This document shows positions 1 through 10,227 of a DNA stretch of 64,000 nucleotides, one piece after another. Each line of letters opens with the position of its first letter. Within the stretch, counting starts at the first letter, position 1. Made by a program: the position numbers and the translations under genes. A model generated the notes under the pieces. That model was not told where the DNA came from and did not search any database. It was given only the letters and a program-made list of their open reading frames with translations. The stretch is from Sipunculus nudus (Eukaryota > Annelida > Sipuncula > Golfingiida > Sipunculidae): assembly GCA_026874595.1 (NCBI GenBank), contig CM049314.1:52125812-52189811 (forward strand). Reading direction: 5' to 3'.

Positions 1-1554
1 AGCATAAAGTTTGTACTATCTGGCATTTTCAAGGAAAGGTCAGAACATTTAATAAATTTTGCACAGATTGCCTGTGGTCATGATCGTCACTTAATCTATT
101 TGACACATCATTCATGTCACCAGGTCACTTCCTTTTGCCCAGGGCGCATTTAAAAATATTGCCGGTTAACTGAATTGACTAGAAATATCCGAAGTTACCA
201 TGTGGATTTTCGCAGGAAACTGAAGTGGATTTGCGATCACTGATTTGCCAGAAAGTCACTTGGCGCTCTGTTACCGTCAACTCACAACTGTCGAGAGGTC
301 AGGAGCTCGCGCAATGCAGCTTATGTGTGGAAAAAAAATTTGGCTGTTCCTTTTATCGTACACTGCGTACAACTGCTCATTTTAATATTCAAGATAATAA
401 AGGGAGTGTACGCACAGGACGGAACAGCCTCCCGGAGCGCTACCGTGTATTGCACGTCTCTTTGTGACAACGCATACAACTGCGTAGTTTCCACTGGCAA
501 TGTGGCTTTTTGGACGAGGGAATTCATCAAATAATTCAAATATTACTGTTGAAATGGAATATTTTGTGATATTTATATAAAGAAATAGGTGAAAGAAGCC
601 CATTTTATGTCTCTGAATAGACCAATTGACGTGAAAATCAGTACCGCCGACCGTGTCCATTTTAAACTTCTGTTAGCAGTATCAAAGTTGAAAGAAAAGA
701 AACTGCAGGGGAATTTGACTTAAGAAAATGGTGACTTGTAAGTTTGAAAGATGAAATTCAGACATTTTTGCTGCAAAAAGTTTCATACATATACATATAG
801 TCCTGTAAATTTTTCGGCGAAAAGAAAAATCATTCACTCAAACGTATTTTGCTTAACCTTTGACGAATGAAATGATCCCCCTCGTAATTGGTCGGTGCCA
901 GTTTTTTCAGAAAACTCTGACAGTAGTATTGGTATATACGCGTCTGTCAACACAAGGTCTACCTCGTTTAATACCAGACCGTCGGACTTTAAAGCCTGGA
1001 CTTCACATATATACAAGCCTTGACCTCCAGCGACACATGTCAAGGGAAGATACACAGAGGTCGGCAAATGAGGAAATTTGACCAACCACGTCATAGACAC
1101 TGTTAGGTCATTTATTAGAATAGACATTTCATATTATATAATAAGGCAACCTGATATAAGCTGCCATAAATCACAACAATTACATGTCAAGAAAAAGAGA
1201 AGCTTCTAGAAGCATGCGTGTTTAACAGTGGTGAACTTTTGAAATACCAAATGTGTCAATAAACTTTATCCTGTGCGGCGACTCTTAGCAAACGTCAGCC
1301 TGACGGGAATACCGAGAGCGCTTTTTCTTAAGAATAAATATTGCGAAAATCTACACTGAAAAGGTCTGGCGGGAAAAGTGGGACACATTTTTTTTTCTAC
1401 GAAGGCATGTATTTATTGCTTATTTTGGCATACAAATCACTCTAAAAACTGGCTGGAGTCGGCTGGAAAAATTAGGGTCAGTCGGGTGACCGGAAACAAA
1501 AGTTTTTTTGGGGGGGCTAATGACATTCCTGGACTGTCTGCAAGCATGTGTCTT
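1..1554. other. Intron or upstream region, no gene recognised
   Basis: No ORF here resembles a known protein, and I see no exon that fits the phase needed by the exon starting at 2041 (two bases completing a codon). The short open frames at 225-467 and 834-1127 have no recognisable domain and overlap on both strands, as expected by chance. The stretch is AT-rich with some CpG at 1270-1320. It probably belongs to the intron before exon A. A 5' exon or promoter hidden here cannot be excluded. Confidence 0.4.
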
Positions 1555-2022
1555 GTTCCTAACCTGTCAGTTATAATCCGCTTACTTTAGGTTCCTAACC
1601 TGTCAGCTACAATTAGTTAACTTTAGGTTTTTAACCTGTCAGTTATAATCAGTTAACTTTAAGTTCTGAACCTGTCAGCCATAATCAGTTAACTTCAGGT
1701 TCTTAACCTGTAAGCTACAATCAGTTAACTTTAGGTTTTTAACCTGTCAGCTATAATCAGTTAACTTTAGGTTCTGAACCTGTCAGCTATAATCAGTTAA
1801 CTTTAGGTTTTTAACCTGTCAGCTATAATCAGTTAACTTTAGGTTCTGAACCTGTCAGCTATAATCAGTTAACTTTAGGTTTTTAACCTGTCAGCTATAA
1901 TCAGTTAACTTTAGGTTCTGAACCTGTCAGCTATAATCAGTTAACTTTAGGTTCTTAACCTGTCAGCTTTAATCAGCTAACTTTGCGTTCCTCACCTGTC
2001 TGGTATAATTTGCTAACTTTTC
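1555..2022 (+). repeat. 36-bp minisatellite (13 units) ending at the exon A acceptor
   Basis: Thirteen head-to-tail 36-bp units, each with the core AACCTGTCAGCTATAATCAG followed by TTAACTTTAG. Units starting GTTTTT and GTTCTG alternate in the middle of the array, so there is a 72-bp higher-order period. The last unit is diverged and merges into the polypyrimidine tract of the acceptor at 2039-2040. Unit ends such as CTTTAG|G and TGTCAG|C themselves look like weak 3' splice sites. Confidence 0.9.
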
Positions 2023-2040
2023 ATGTGTTCAATGTTTCAG

Positions 2041-2225
2041 TGCTGGATGCCTCTTCAAGGAGTGTTGTCTCTGGGGGTGCCATCAACCTCAGCACACTGC
2101 CTCCGCAGGCCAGTATAGCAGGCCTCTCCATGGCAACCAGCCAGACCATCCCCTCGGTTACCATGACAGCAGTTGGTGGTGCTTCCTCGCAACCAGTTAC
2201 AATACCAAGTGTCTCCTCAGTACCA
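2041..2225 (+). CDS. SAP130: SAP130-like gene, exon A (internal exon)
   Basis: Internal coding exon, 185 bases. The acceptor is AATGTTTCAG (AG 2039-2040) and the donor is CCA|GTAAGC (GT 2226-2227). The first two bases finish a split codon and the exon ends on a complete codon, so it joins exon B in frame. It encodes about 61 residues rich in Ser, Thr, Val, Ala and Pro (LSTLPPQASIAGL, then IPSVTMTAVGGASSQPV). I read it as the part of SAP130 just before the MxSII segment. SAP130 is a nuclear, largely disordered subunit that links Sin3 and histone deacetylase complexes for repression. The identity rests mainly on the later exons; this one alone is too low in complexity to assign. Upstream exons are outside the window or unrecognised. 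Confidence 0.75.
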
Positions 2226-2374
2226 GTAAGCCCGTTCATGTTCTTTTCCAAATGTATATGGTTTTGATGTGTTAGTCTGAGCTCAACTGACTTTCATTCT
2301 TACTTAGCCATAGAAACAAATCTTTGTCTTTTCCTGGTTAATGGTGCCTGGTTAATGTACAGAAAGACAGACCA

Positions 2375-2574
2375 TTAACCAGCACAAATAGTAAGACCTA
2401 TGAATCCAAAATTTTGCATACTGTTAGATGTCCCCAAGATCTCCTACCAAACCAAAAACTGGGTCACTGCGACTTCATTCCTTCGAGAAATTAAGGAAAA
2501 ACCTCAATTTTCTATTATAAACCTATCATCAGACTTCAGGACTGCCTAATATTAAAACCACTATCTGTTTTTAG
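2375..2574 (+). repeat. Fragment of dispersed repeat R1
   Basis: Contains the R1 body segment (cctacgaatccaaaatt..., then atctcctaccaaaccaaaaa) seen also at 18260, 40500, 42370, 49790 and 63260. Its head hairpin is missing. It breaks off at CTATCTGTTTTT, where repeat R4 begins; R1 copies elsewhere continue past this point. Confidence 0.8.
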
Positions 2575-4080
2575 CGAACCTGTGAGCTTATGCAGTGGCG
2601 CAGCGTCGTCCGTCCACCGTCCGCCGTCCAGGGCTGGCTTTCCGCCGTCCATGGCTGTAAGTCAGAAACTGTTGGAGCTAGCAGCTCCAAATTACATGTA
2701 AGAATTCGTCACATGTGAAACTTGGTGGCCTGGAGCTTATCATTGGGTATCTGCATTAATTTAGATTTTATAGAGAAAAAGCTTAAAAACCTTTAAAAAT
2801 CTTCTTCTCTGAAACTGTTTAGCCAAATTGTCCAATATTTCACAGAAATGATCTCTGGAACAATCTCTCTCAAGTTTGTTCGAATGGTTCCAGTTCGGAG
2901 ATTTTTGGCCGAGTTACAGGAGGTTGTACTTAGTCATCTGTCCAAAAAAGCACACTAAAATTAAAATCTCAGAAACGGCTAGAGCTATAATGACCAAATT
3001 TTTTACCAATGTTTGTCACATATGTCATATCTGATTTTGAGGTATTGGTGAACTTAGTCATCTGTCCAAAAACGCACACTAAAATTAAAATCTCAGAAAC
3101 GGCTGTGTTTGCACCACCCAGAAATAACTCTTTGAGACAAAATTTTAATCCCAAATCTTCCATCTTTCACATAAAGCTCACCTACCAACAGGGGAAGAAC
3201 CCTAATTTTTTTAGGTCAAAAGGTCAAAGGTGAAGGTCACAGGAGCCTCTTCTTTGAAAAGCCTGTGGATGCATTTTAAGCCAACCCTTTCATCTCAATT
3301 CTTTGATTTTTCACATATAGCTCACCTACTAAGTTTGAGAAGAATCCTATAGATTTTGAGGTCACAAGGTCAAAGGTCAGGGTCACAGGATCCACTTCTT
3401 TGAAAAGGTTGTGGACACATTTCAAGCTAGACTTTTCATTCCAAGCCTTCCAGCACTGATATCGCTTCTCTGCCAACAGGGGAAAAGACCTGTTGATTTT
3501 TAGGTCAAAGGTCAAGTTCACAGCACCCACTTCTTGCGTGGAGTCATTTTCAGGCAAACTTTTCAATCTGTACCTTCCATCTGTCATATATGGGAAGAAG
3601 CCTATTGATGTTGAGGTCAAAAAGTCAAAGGTCAAGGTCACAATATTTAATTGTTCTAAATGCTTGTGAGAATATTTCAAGTGTAACTGTTCAACCCAAA
3701 CCTTCAGTCTTTCACATATGCCACATCTATGCATCACTCAGTTTGAATCAAACTTCATATTTATGGGTCTTTTTGCTTGAATAAATAACTTATTGATTTT
3801 GGGGTCAGCTGGTCAGCAGGTTAAAGGTTGCAGGTCAAAGTTATTCACCTATTGGTTGCCAAGTAATTACACCAGATTTAAGTGGTCAGTAGTTACCCAT
3901 CATTTAGAAAGAATCCAGTTGATATATGGGCAAAAGGCCAAGGTCATAGGTCAGGTTCACAATAACTTATTTTATAGACCATCTCTATTTTTGTTGTATA
4001 TATAACCATCCCACTCCAGCTGGTACATCTCCCTGTGTGGCTGTAATTGTGAGTGACACTGGTGACATATGACTCCCTTT
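2571..4080 (+). repeat. Dispersed repeat R4, rich in AGGTCA half-sites
   Basis: Begins TTTTTAGCGAACCTGTGAGC followed by a GTCCGTCC-type low-complexity stretch, then several degenerate internal repeats built around 'aggtcaaaggtcaaggtcaca' phrases. A related but partial copy lies at 37350-37700. There is no coding capacity: the 153-aa open frame at 3276-3737 (minus) is just the internal repeat read backwards. Probably a non-autonomous transposon. Its right end is uncertain. Confidence 0.6.
3367..3514 (+). promoter_or_regulatory. Two perfect DR1 nuclear-receptor-type motifs inside R4
   Basis: AGGTCA-A-AGGTCA occurs at 3367-3379 and again at 3502-3514. The first is followed at once by GGGTCA (3380-3385). 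Nearby are a DR2 (3213-3226) and a DR0 (3629-3640). DR1 is the known binding format for HNF4, RXR and COUP-type receptors. Binding or activity here is inference only, because the motifs are part of a transposon family. Confidence 0.35.
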
Positions 4081-5229
4081 TGTATCAGCCTATTAAGTGA
4101 TAAGGCTCAGTGATAAGTACCTCGTTACTTCATAACAAAAACACTGTTGTCAGAATGCTTCAGCCAGGCATTAAGACTATGAGAGTATAGTATTAAGGTT
4201 TAGCTACTGATTTATAAGATGATGGGAACATTTTGCAGTTTATTTTATGGAATCCTAGCAATAAACTTAGTTTCCTAGATATCTGAATATTTTAATATAT
4301 ATCACCACATATAAAAGCAAGTGTTTGTTCTCATAATATGTGGATGTGTACCTTGATTTAGGATGGCTTTTTGTTTTATTTCAAGACTCTTAGTCATGCT
4401 TTCTGCATTTCTTTTCTTTCAGGTTTGGCAGTTTACCTACCCTGCTGACCCCATTGAAAAGCAGAGTGATAATAAAAAATATTGGACTTACACTTTTTAC
4501 AATTGCATATCTATAAATCTGATATGAGGGCCTGGACATGCCTTTTGAATTATTTTGGGCATTCATTACTGGATAATTTGCCCAAGTTTGGTCTCTTATT
4601 GGAGAATGTGGGATATCAAATGTCATACTTGTCAGAAATCCATAATGTCTGCCAGTTAGCCACCTTAGAAATTCTTTCTTCAGTGCAGTTTCAGTAATTT
4701 TTCTTTAATGTTTGGTCCGATTTAGAGAATGTTTGTTGTCTGATTTCAGACTAGTCAGAAGTCCAATATGGCCACCAGGCAACCATCTTTTAATTCCTTT
4801 TGATCATATTATCTCAAGAACAGTTAAAGTGAATGCAGTTGGATGTATATTTATGTAATCTTGTAAAGGATTGGGTCAAATATTTCTGAATAAATATTAC
4901 CATCATTTATAAAAGTGCAGTACAGTTGGCTTGTATTGAATAAAAATTCATACAGAAGCACCTGTTTCTCAATAATTCTTGCATGTATTTCCTTGATTTT
5001 TGCTATATATTTTGATCTTATATTTTCCCTTTGTTGTGTTCCTTTGAGACTGACAGGTTTTAAGCAAGCTGTTGGAATAGTTCCTGATAGCTTAACAATC
5101 ATGCATTTTCCTCAGACCATCAATTCACTGTGTTTTAACCAGACATAGGTGATATATATTTCTGTTGTCATAGAAAATTTTCAACAAATTGGCAAATTGG
5201 TTCTTCAAAATTTGACTGGAAGTTGTGAA
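4081..5229. other. Intronic sequence, no gene recognised
   Basis: AT-rich intron between exons A and B. Short open frames at 4482-4697 and 4851-5148 show no known domain and no splice-compatible exon structure. Nothing else is supported. Confidence 0.5.
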
Positions 5230-6150
5230 TCTCAGTCCATGATGTCACAGGTCATGCTTGGCAGCTGAGCGTCATGACCCATGGGTCACTTGTTTAAGCT
5301 AGAGACTTTTTTCCAAGTATATAACTTTGTTTAATTAAGATTTAATTGTTTACCCAATATTAGATCTGAATTTTGTAAATGTTTTAAGTTATTAGCATAA
5401 AAATTAAATCAGGTCCTTATATTTTGCCAAACTTTGAACATGGTCAATTTTTTCCCTGTGAGTACTGATGCTTTAATTTTCATACATATTTAATTTGTTT
5501 ATATCTGAAATTTGAAAATAGAAGCTTGAAAATTAGACTAGTTAATGAATTTTTACCTCAGCTGACTGTAAGTCATCTGAGCTTTAGCAATCACTCTTTG
5601 TCCGGTCGTCCTGTCGTCTGTCCGTTAACAGGGCACAAATTGTAACCGATGGACCTGGAATCTTGTAACTTGACATTCTCAGAGGTCCATGAAAAATCTC
5701 CTTGGAAACCAGAAATTAGGTCTCTGTTACCCAAATCCTTCGAGCTATGGGGCCCCAAAGTCCCCCCTAGAATAACTGAAAATTTTAAACCAAAGTAGGG
5801 CACAAATCATAACCACAGGGCCCAGAATCTTCGAACTTGATATCCTGAGAGTTCCTCAAAAGTTCTCCCCAGAAACCTGAAATTTGGTCATTGATACTTA
5901 TATACTCAGGGTTTTGGGTTATGTTTGAGCACCCCAGAAATAATGCAAAATACACACAAATTGCCAGATTCCTCAGGAAAGGCTGTTTTGATTGTCATCA
6001 AATTTGTTGTACTTATGGGTCTTGATGAACTTAAGCTAATATACATGAACAATGATGCCACCTACATTATCGTAATTAGTTGCCTGTGCAAGGACATATT
6101 GTCAACATGTCAGTCGGCTGAGTGTCATGACCCACGTGTCACTTGTTGCA
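5230..6150 (+). repeat. Mosaic of R3 tail, R1 body and a near-complete R3 repeat
   Basis: At 5255-5290 lies the shared tail motif CAGCTGAGCGTCATGACCC + ATGGGTCACTTGTTT, containing a perfect palindrome TGACCCATGGGTCA. 5295-5548 is R1 body (ccaagtatataactttg...). At 5552 a new head hairpin (CTCAGCTGACTGTAAGTCA) starts repeat R3 (gttaacagggcacaaat..., cctggaatcttgtaactt), which ends at the tail near 6148. No ORF of interest. Confidence 0.65.
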
Positions 6151-6830
6151 AAGTGTCAGTCTGTTTGTCTGCTGTAAGATAAAATCACTCATATCTCGGC
6201 AGTGGTTTGACTTATCTGCCGAAAATTTTGCATGGGTATACATCTTAGATAGCTTTTTCGATTTTATGGCAGGTGGCGCCACCTACATTTATGTTAATGC
6301 TGCAGACATCCATGCTAATATCTCAGGACTGGTAAGATGTATCAGCCTGAAATTTTGCATGTGTATATATCTTACATAGCTGTATATCATACACAAGACT
6401 GATGGCGACACCTGCAACCATTTTTGCACAGCGTCCTTCTGTTTGTCTGCCCTGGGATAAAATCACTCATATCTCAGCAGTGGTTTGACTTATCTGCCTA
6501 AAATTTTGCATTTGTATACATCTTGGATAGCTTTCTGGATTTTGTGGCAGGTGGGATCACCTACATACACATTTCGGCTGAAGACATCAGTGGTTTGACT
6601 TATCCACCTGAAATTATGCATATTTATACATCTTTAATGGCTTTCTCTTTCAAATATCAGGTGGCACCACCTACATTCATGTTTACATGGTAGACATCCA
6701 TGCTAATATGCAACACATCTCACTGTATTTCCCCTTGCCACTCAATCCATGCCTCACTTCACCAGTCCCACTCTTGATTTCGGCGGATACACAGTCGCTT
6801 GTCGACTACCCATATTTTAGTTGTTTACAG
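6151..6830 (+). mobile_element. 5'-truncated Helitron-like element, same family as 19306-21044
   Basis: Body repeats with GGTGGCGCCACC near 6271, and the phrase gtctgtttgtctgc + taagataaaatcactcat, match the full elements at 19306 and 29501. The 3' end has the stem-loop AGTCGCTTGTCGACT followed by ...TTTTAG and host T, a slightly decayed CTAG end. The 5' TC end and hairpin are missing: it joins directly to an R3 tail near 6150. Confidence 0.75.
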
Positions 6831-7451
6831 CATTTATTTCAGTTAATAAATTAAATGTATATTTTTATATTTTAGCTAGCATCCACTTTCTTCCTTAATC
6901 TTTAATTGACAGGGGTTCATACATTCCCAGTGGAGTGGTTATTTATACTTATATTACTGTCACATAGCAGTAATACTGATACTTCTAGAAAGTTTTGATC
7001 ATGAAAGGCTCCTGTTTCTTTGACATAGTCTATTAAAGTGCACAGCATTAGTTTGGCAAAAATAAATTGAGTATTTTATTATCACAAGATAGCACAGCCA
7101 TTCCCTCATAGCTTTACATGTGCTAATTTAAATGAAAAAAAATAGAAATAAGTAAGTATATTTTGCATTTGTTATAATTTAAAAAAATTACCTATATTTT
7201 GTGATTTGCAACTTTAAAAAAAAAAATGGGCTGAGCGCTGTGACTCATGGGTCCATTATTATCTACTTTTAGATAGGGAAAGTTTCAGTCATGTTATTTT
7301 GCATCATCTAGTTTTATCTGAATTCCTTGTTCCCTTGCTCTGGGTCTGTCAGCTACTGTGTACATCATCGTTTGTACATATCTCTATAGATCTGTGGTTG
7401 TTAAATCAAGCTGAAAAAGCTGTATTGGTGAGAGCCAATGACATATTGTAG
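6831..7451. other. Intronic sequence before exon B
   Basis: AT-rich sequence with an R1/R3-like tail fragment near 7230-7250 (gctgagcgctgtgactcatgg). The final part leads into the exon B acceptor (TATTGTAG at 7444-7451). No other feature seen. Confidence 0.5.
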
Positions 7452-7602
7452 GTACCAATGGCATCAATCATCCCAAGAGGCCCCAGCCAAGTACCACAGG
7501 TGATCCAGGGGGCGTCTAGTCAGCAGATCGCGTCATCTCATTCACAGCTCATAGCACCACATCCTGCACAGGGAACTATACACCCTTTTCATGTTCCCAG
7601 AG
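7452..7602 (+). CDS. SAP130: SAP130-like gene, exon B
   Basis: Internal exon, 151 bases. Acceptor TTGTAG|GTACCA (AG 7450-7451); donor AG|GTAAGT (GT 7603-7604), a perfect consensus. It starts on a complete codon, matching exon A, and ends after one base of a Gly codon. It encodes MASIIPRGPSQVPQVIQG and later HPFHVPRG across the junction with exon C. In human SAP130, as I recall it, a similar MSII...HLPRG segment sits at this place, just before an Ala-rich run and the VLRP motif; this is one of the better anchors for the identification. The last 15 or so bases and the donor are repeated five times downstream in the intron. Confidence 0.85.
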
Positions 7603-7800
7603 GTAAGTCACTGCTCTCTCACTTTTCATGTTCCCAGAAACACCAGTCACTGCTCTCTCACTTTCATGTTCCCAGAGACAAGTCACTGCTCTCTCACTTT
7701 CATGTTCCCAGAGACAAGTCACTGCTCTCACACTTTCATGTTCCCAGAGACAAGTCACTGCTCTCTCACTTTCATGTTCCCAGATGTAAATCACTGCTCT
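7587..7800 (+). repeat. 35-38 bp minisatellite made from the exon B donor junction
   Basis: Six units of TTTCATGTTCCCAGAG + (GTAAGT) + CACTGCTCTCTCAC. The first unit is the real exon end and donor. In units 3 to 5 the donor reads AGACAAGT, so the essential GT is AC; unit 2 reads AAACACCAGT; unit 6 reads ATGTAAAT. The frame of exon B stays open through the whole array to a stop at 7872-7874, so a retained intron would add about 90 residues with a repeating SLLSHFHVPRDK motif. Confidence 0.9.
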
Positions 7801-8264
7801 CTCTTTTGTGTATTAGAGATAGTCACACCTTTCTGTCTTTATTTTCCAAAAGATCACATGTTGCTCTATTATGATAACATTACAGGATAATTGTGATTAA
7901 TCTGATTCTAGGTAAAAAAATGTGTGAACCCCTCTATTAACCCTTTTCTAGCTATATTCATGATCAGTTTACGTGTTAGGTTTAATGAGACTTAAAGAAT
8001 CAAATAAAACAATAGATAAAATATCTAGTCTTGTTGTGAGGTTATGATTCTTCCTGCTCAGGGTAACCCTGTGTATAATAAGTTTTACATTTTAAAAGGT
8101 CAGAACTCTCGCAAATGTTATTTGGACTAATTTCCCATTTGTTTACAGAAAGATATGCTAGACATTAGTGCCAGTTGGTTTAAAAACAAAAATTAAAACT
8201 TGTCTTAGAAATATAAATTATGGTCCAATGATTGATCTGTTTTTCTTGTAATTTTGTTGTATAG

Positions 8265-8496
8265 GGCCTGCTGTTGCAGCATCTACTCTTGCTGTTCCAA
8301 AAGCTGGAGGGGTTGCCACGGCTGTACTGCGTCCAGCTCAGCCTGTCTCAGCACACCTGCCTGTCTCCAGCTCCATCCAGCCCCGCGGACCAGCCTTGAT
8401 GCCAGTCAGACCAGGCACAGCCACTCCCCCTCCTGTTTCTGGACCAGCCCAGGCCATCCAGGCCAGCAACTTAAACATCACACAGGACCCACACAG
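8265..8496 (+). CDS. SAP130: SAP130-like gene, exon C
   Basis: Internal exon, 232 bases. Acceptor GTATAG|GGCCTG (AG 8263-8264); donor CACAG|GTTGCC (GT 8497-8498), a weak donor, chosen because it preserves the phase with exon D. Its first two bases complete the Gly codon started in exon B. It encodes an Ala-rich run, then VATAVLRPAQPVSAHLPVSS and IQPRGPALMPVRPG. The order PRG - Ala run - K - TxVLRP corresponds closely to human SAP130 as I remember it (LPRG...VTTVLRPTSQ), and this is the strongest single match for the gene's identity. There are no catalytic motifs, as expected of a scaffold subunit. If the donor is wrong, the frame runs on only to a stop at 8537-8539. Confidence 0.85.
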
Positions 8497-8554
8497 GTTG
8501 CCAGTCATTAACTCATCATTACTAATTACAGCAGTGTAAATCCTATTATCCTAC

Positions 8555-9605
8555 AACTTCAGCTGATTGAGGTCATCTGAGTGTTTGCCTGTCATCTGTC
8601 TGTCTGTCCAGCTGTTTGTCCGTCTGTCCTTTAACAGAGCAAAAATAGTAATCTGATGGCCCAAGAAGTTAAAAATTCACATGTTGACAGGCCCTGACAG
8701 GTTCTCTATGAAAATCGAAAAGTAGGTTACTGTGACCCTTATTCTTTTTCTCAGAGTTACACAGTGAAAACATGATCTTTCTGTAATACTGTGAACTGGC
8801 ACAAATTGTAACTGAAAGACCCTAGAACTTCAAACTTCACATGTTAACTGGTCCACTTAGCTCCTCTGTGAAAGCCAGAAAGTAGGTCATTGTGACCTAT
8901 ATTATCTGAGTTATGGAGCAAAAACCTTGAAAGTCATTGTCAATCAGTAGCAAGGCACAAGTTGTAACCACACAACCCAGGAACTTCACATGATAACAGG
9001 CCCTGATAGATCATCTTTGGAAATTAAGATATAGGTCAATTTGACCTGTATTCTCTAAGTTATGAACAAAATACAAAGGAATTCATCTGTCAGTCTGTTA
9101 ACAGGGCACAAATTGTAACTGAAAGACCCAGGATCTTCAAACTTAACATGCCAGCTATTCCAGATTGGTCCTCTGTTGGAACAAAAAAGTAGGTCACAGA
9201 GTTATTGAGTGAAAGCCATGTTGAAATATTTATAAAACAGTTGTCTTTATGGAACTCTTAAATTTCCCTGATCAAAAATTTTGAGGAATCCAAGTTTAGC
9301 TTCTGAATATCTCAGGAATTTCTAAAGCTATGAGCACCAGATTGTTAGTTGATAAATCGCATATTGATATAGTGATCTTTATTTTAGAATGACAGAACAC
9401 AACTATCAGTTTAATATTATAAGGGCACAAATGGTAACCATTAGTACTAGGATGTAAAACTTAATAATACGCAGACATGTTCCTGGAAACTCTTCTTGCA
9501 AATACCAAATTTGGTCACTTATACTACTTTTATGTGCTATGGCCTGTTTATGTGTTGTGTCAGATTCAGCTGAGCGTCTTGGCCCATGGCCTACTTGTTG
9601 TATTT
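8555..9605 (+). repeat. Diverged R3-family repeat
   Basis: Starts with a degenerate head (CTTCAGCTGATTGAGGTCATC) and a GTCTGTCTGTCC stretch, followed by three to four copies of a roughly 140-170 bp phrase (gcacaaattgtaactgaaagacc...). It ends in the tail CAGCTGAGCGTCTTGGCCCA. Much more diverged than the copy at 10228. No coding capacity. Confidence 0.6.
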
Positions 9606-9920
9606 GTTTGCACCCATAAATACACTTGGGTTTGTCAGAGGACAAGGGTTTGTATATACCTGTGTCAGACAGGGTTACCTGTGTATGCCAGTTTTTCCAC
9701 ACAAATTGTAAGTTCTCCATCACTCCAGACTTGATAAATACACACAGGCTATGAAACATGGCAAGTTGGAATGTAACAGACGTATTAAACATGAAAATGA
9801 CAGAAGGTGCAGCTTCTTAGATCCATTTGTAGGTTTAAACAATGTTTGAACAAATATCTCCACAGAATACTCCTCACAGAGTCCTACAAATTTATCACAT
9901 TAAGGCCAAAAAAAATAAAA
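9606..9920. other. Intronic sequence, no gene recognised
   Basis: Opposed short frames (9406-9792 minus, 9477-9734 plus) overlap and have no recognisable domains. Nothing supported. Confidence 0.4.
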
Positions 9921-10222
9921 GGTATGGTTCTCAGGCACCGCCTGCATCAATTTTGAACCCCAGCATCAAAAATTTTATTTTGATTTTCAATAGGAACTTA
10001 CCAATTTTGTGCTGCAACCGCTCGGACATTTCTTTCAAGGAGATAAAATCATACAATTTCCTTTTTCATGTAGGGCTTTTACTTGTTTAGCAAAATAAAT
10101 CTGTTATTATCATGCTTTTTCCTAATCTTTTGTCATTTTTATCGAAACATACCAAAAAAATAAAAATAAAAAAACCGCCCGCCCGCATTGATTTATGAAA
10201 AAAAGTGCCTGAGAACCATACC
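9921..10222. mobile_element. MITE, about 0.3 kb, with 18-bp perfect terminal inverted repeats
   Basis: Left end GGTATGGTTCTCAGGCAC (9921-9938) is the exact reverse complement of the right end (10205-10222). With a one-base gap the match extends outward through TAAAA, to 23 bp or so. The inside is AT-rich and has no ORF that could encode a transposase, so the element is non-autonomous. Flanking duplications are not clear. It abuts the head of R3 at 10228. Confidence 0.85.
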
Positions 10223-10227
10223 GTTTT

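Noticed and set aside
1-1554. Possible first exon or promoter of the gene
   Set aside because: No start codon context, TATA box or exon with the required phase was found; the gene probably begins further upstream.
3276-3737. 153-aa minus ORF with recurring VTLTFD motif
   Set aside because: The motif comes from the internal 'aggtcaaaggtcaaggt' repeat of R4 read in reverse.
7458-7874. 138-aa ORF as an independent gene
   Set aside because: It is exon B followed by open intronic repeat; the perfect donor at 7603 and phase agreement with exon C favour splicing.
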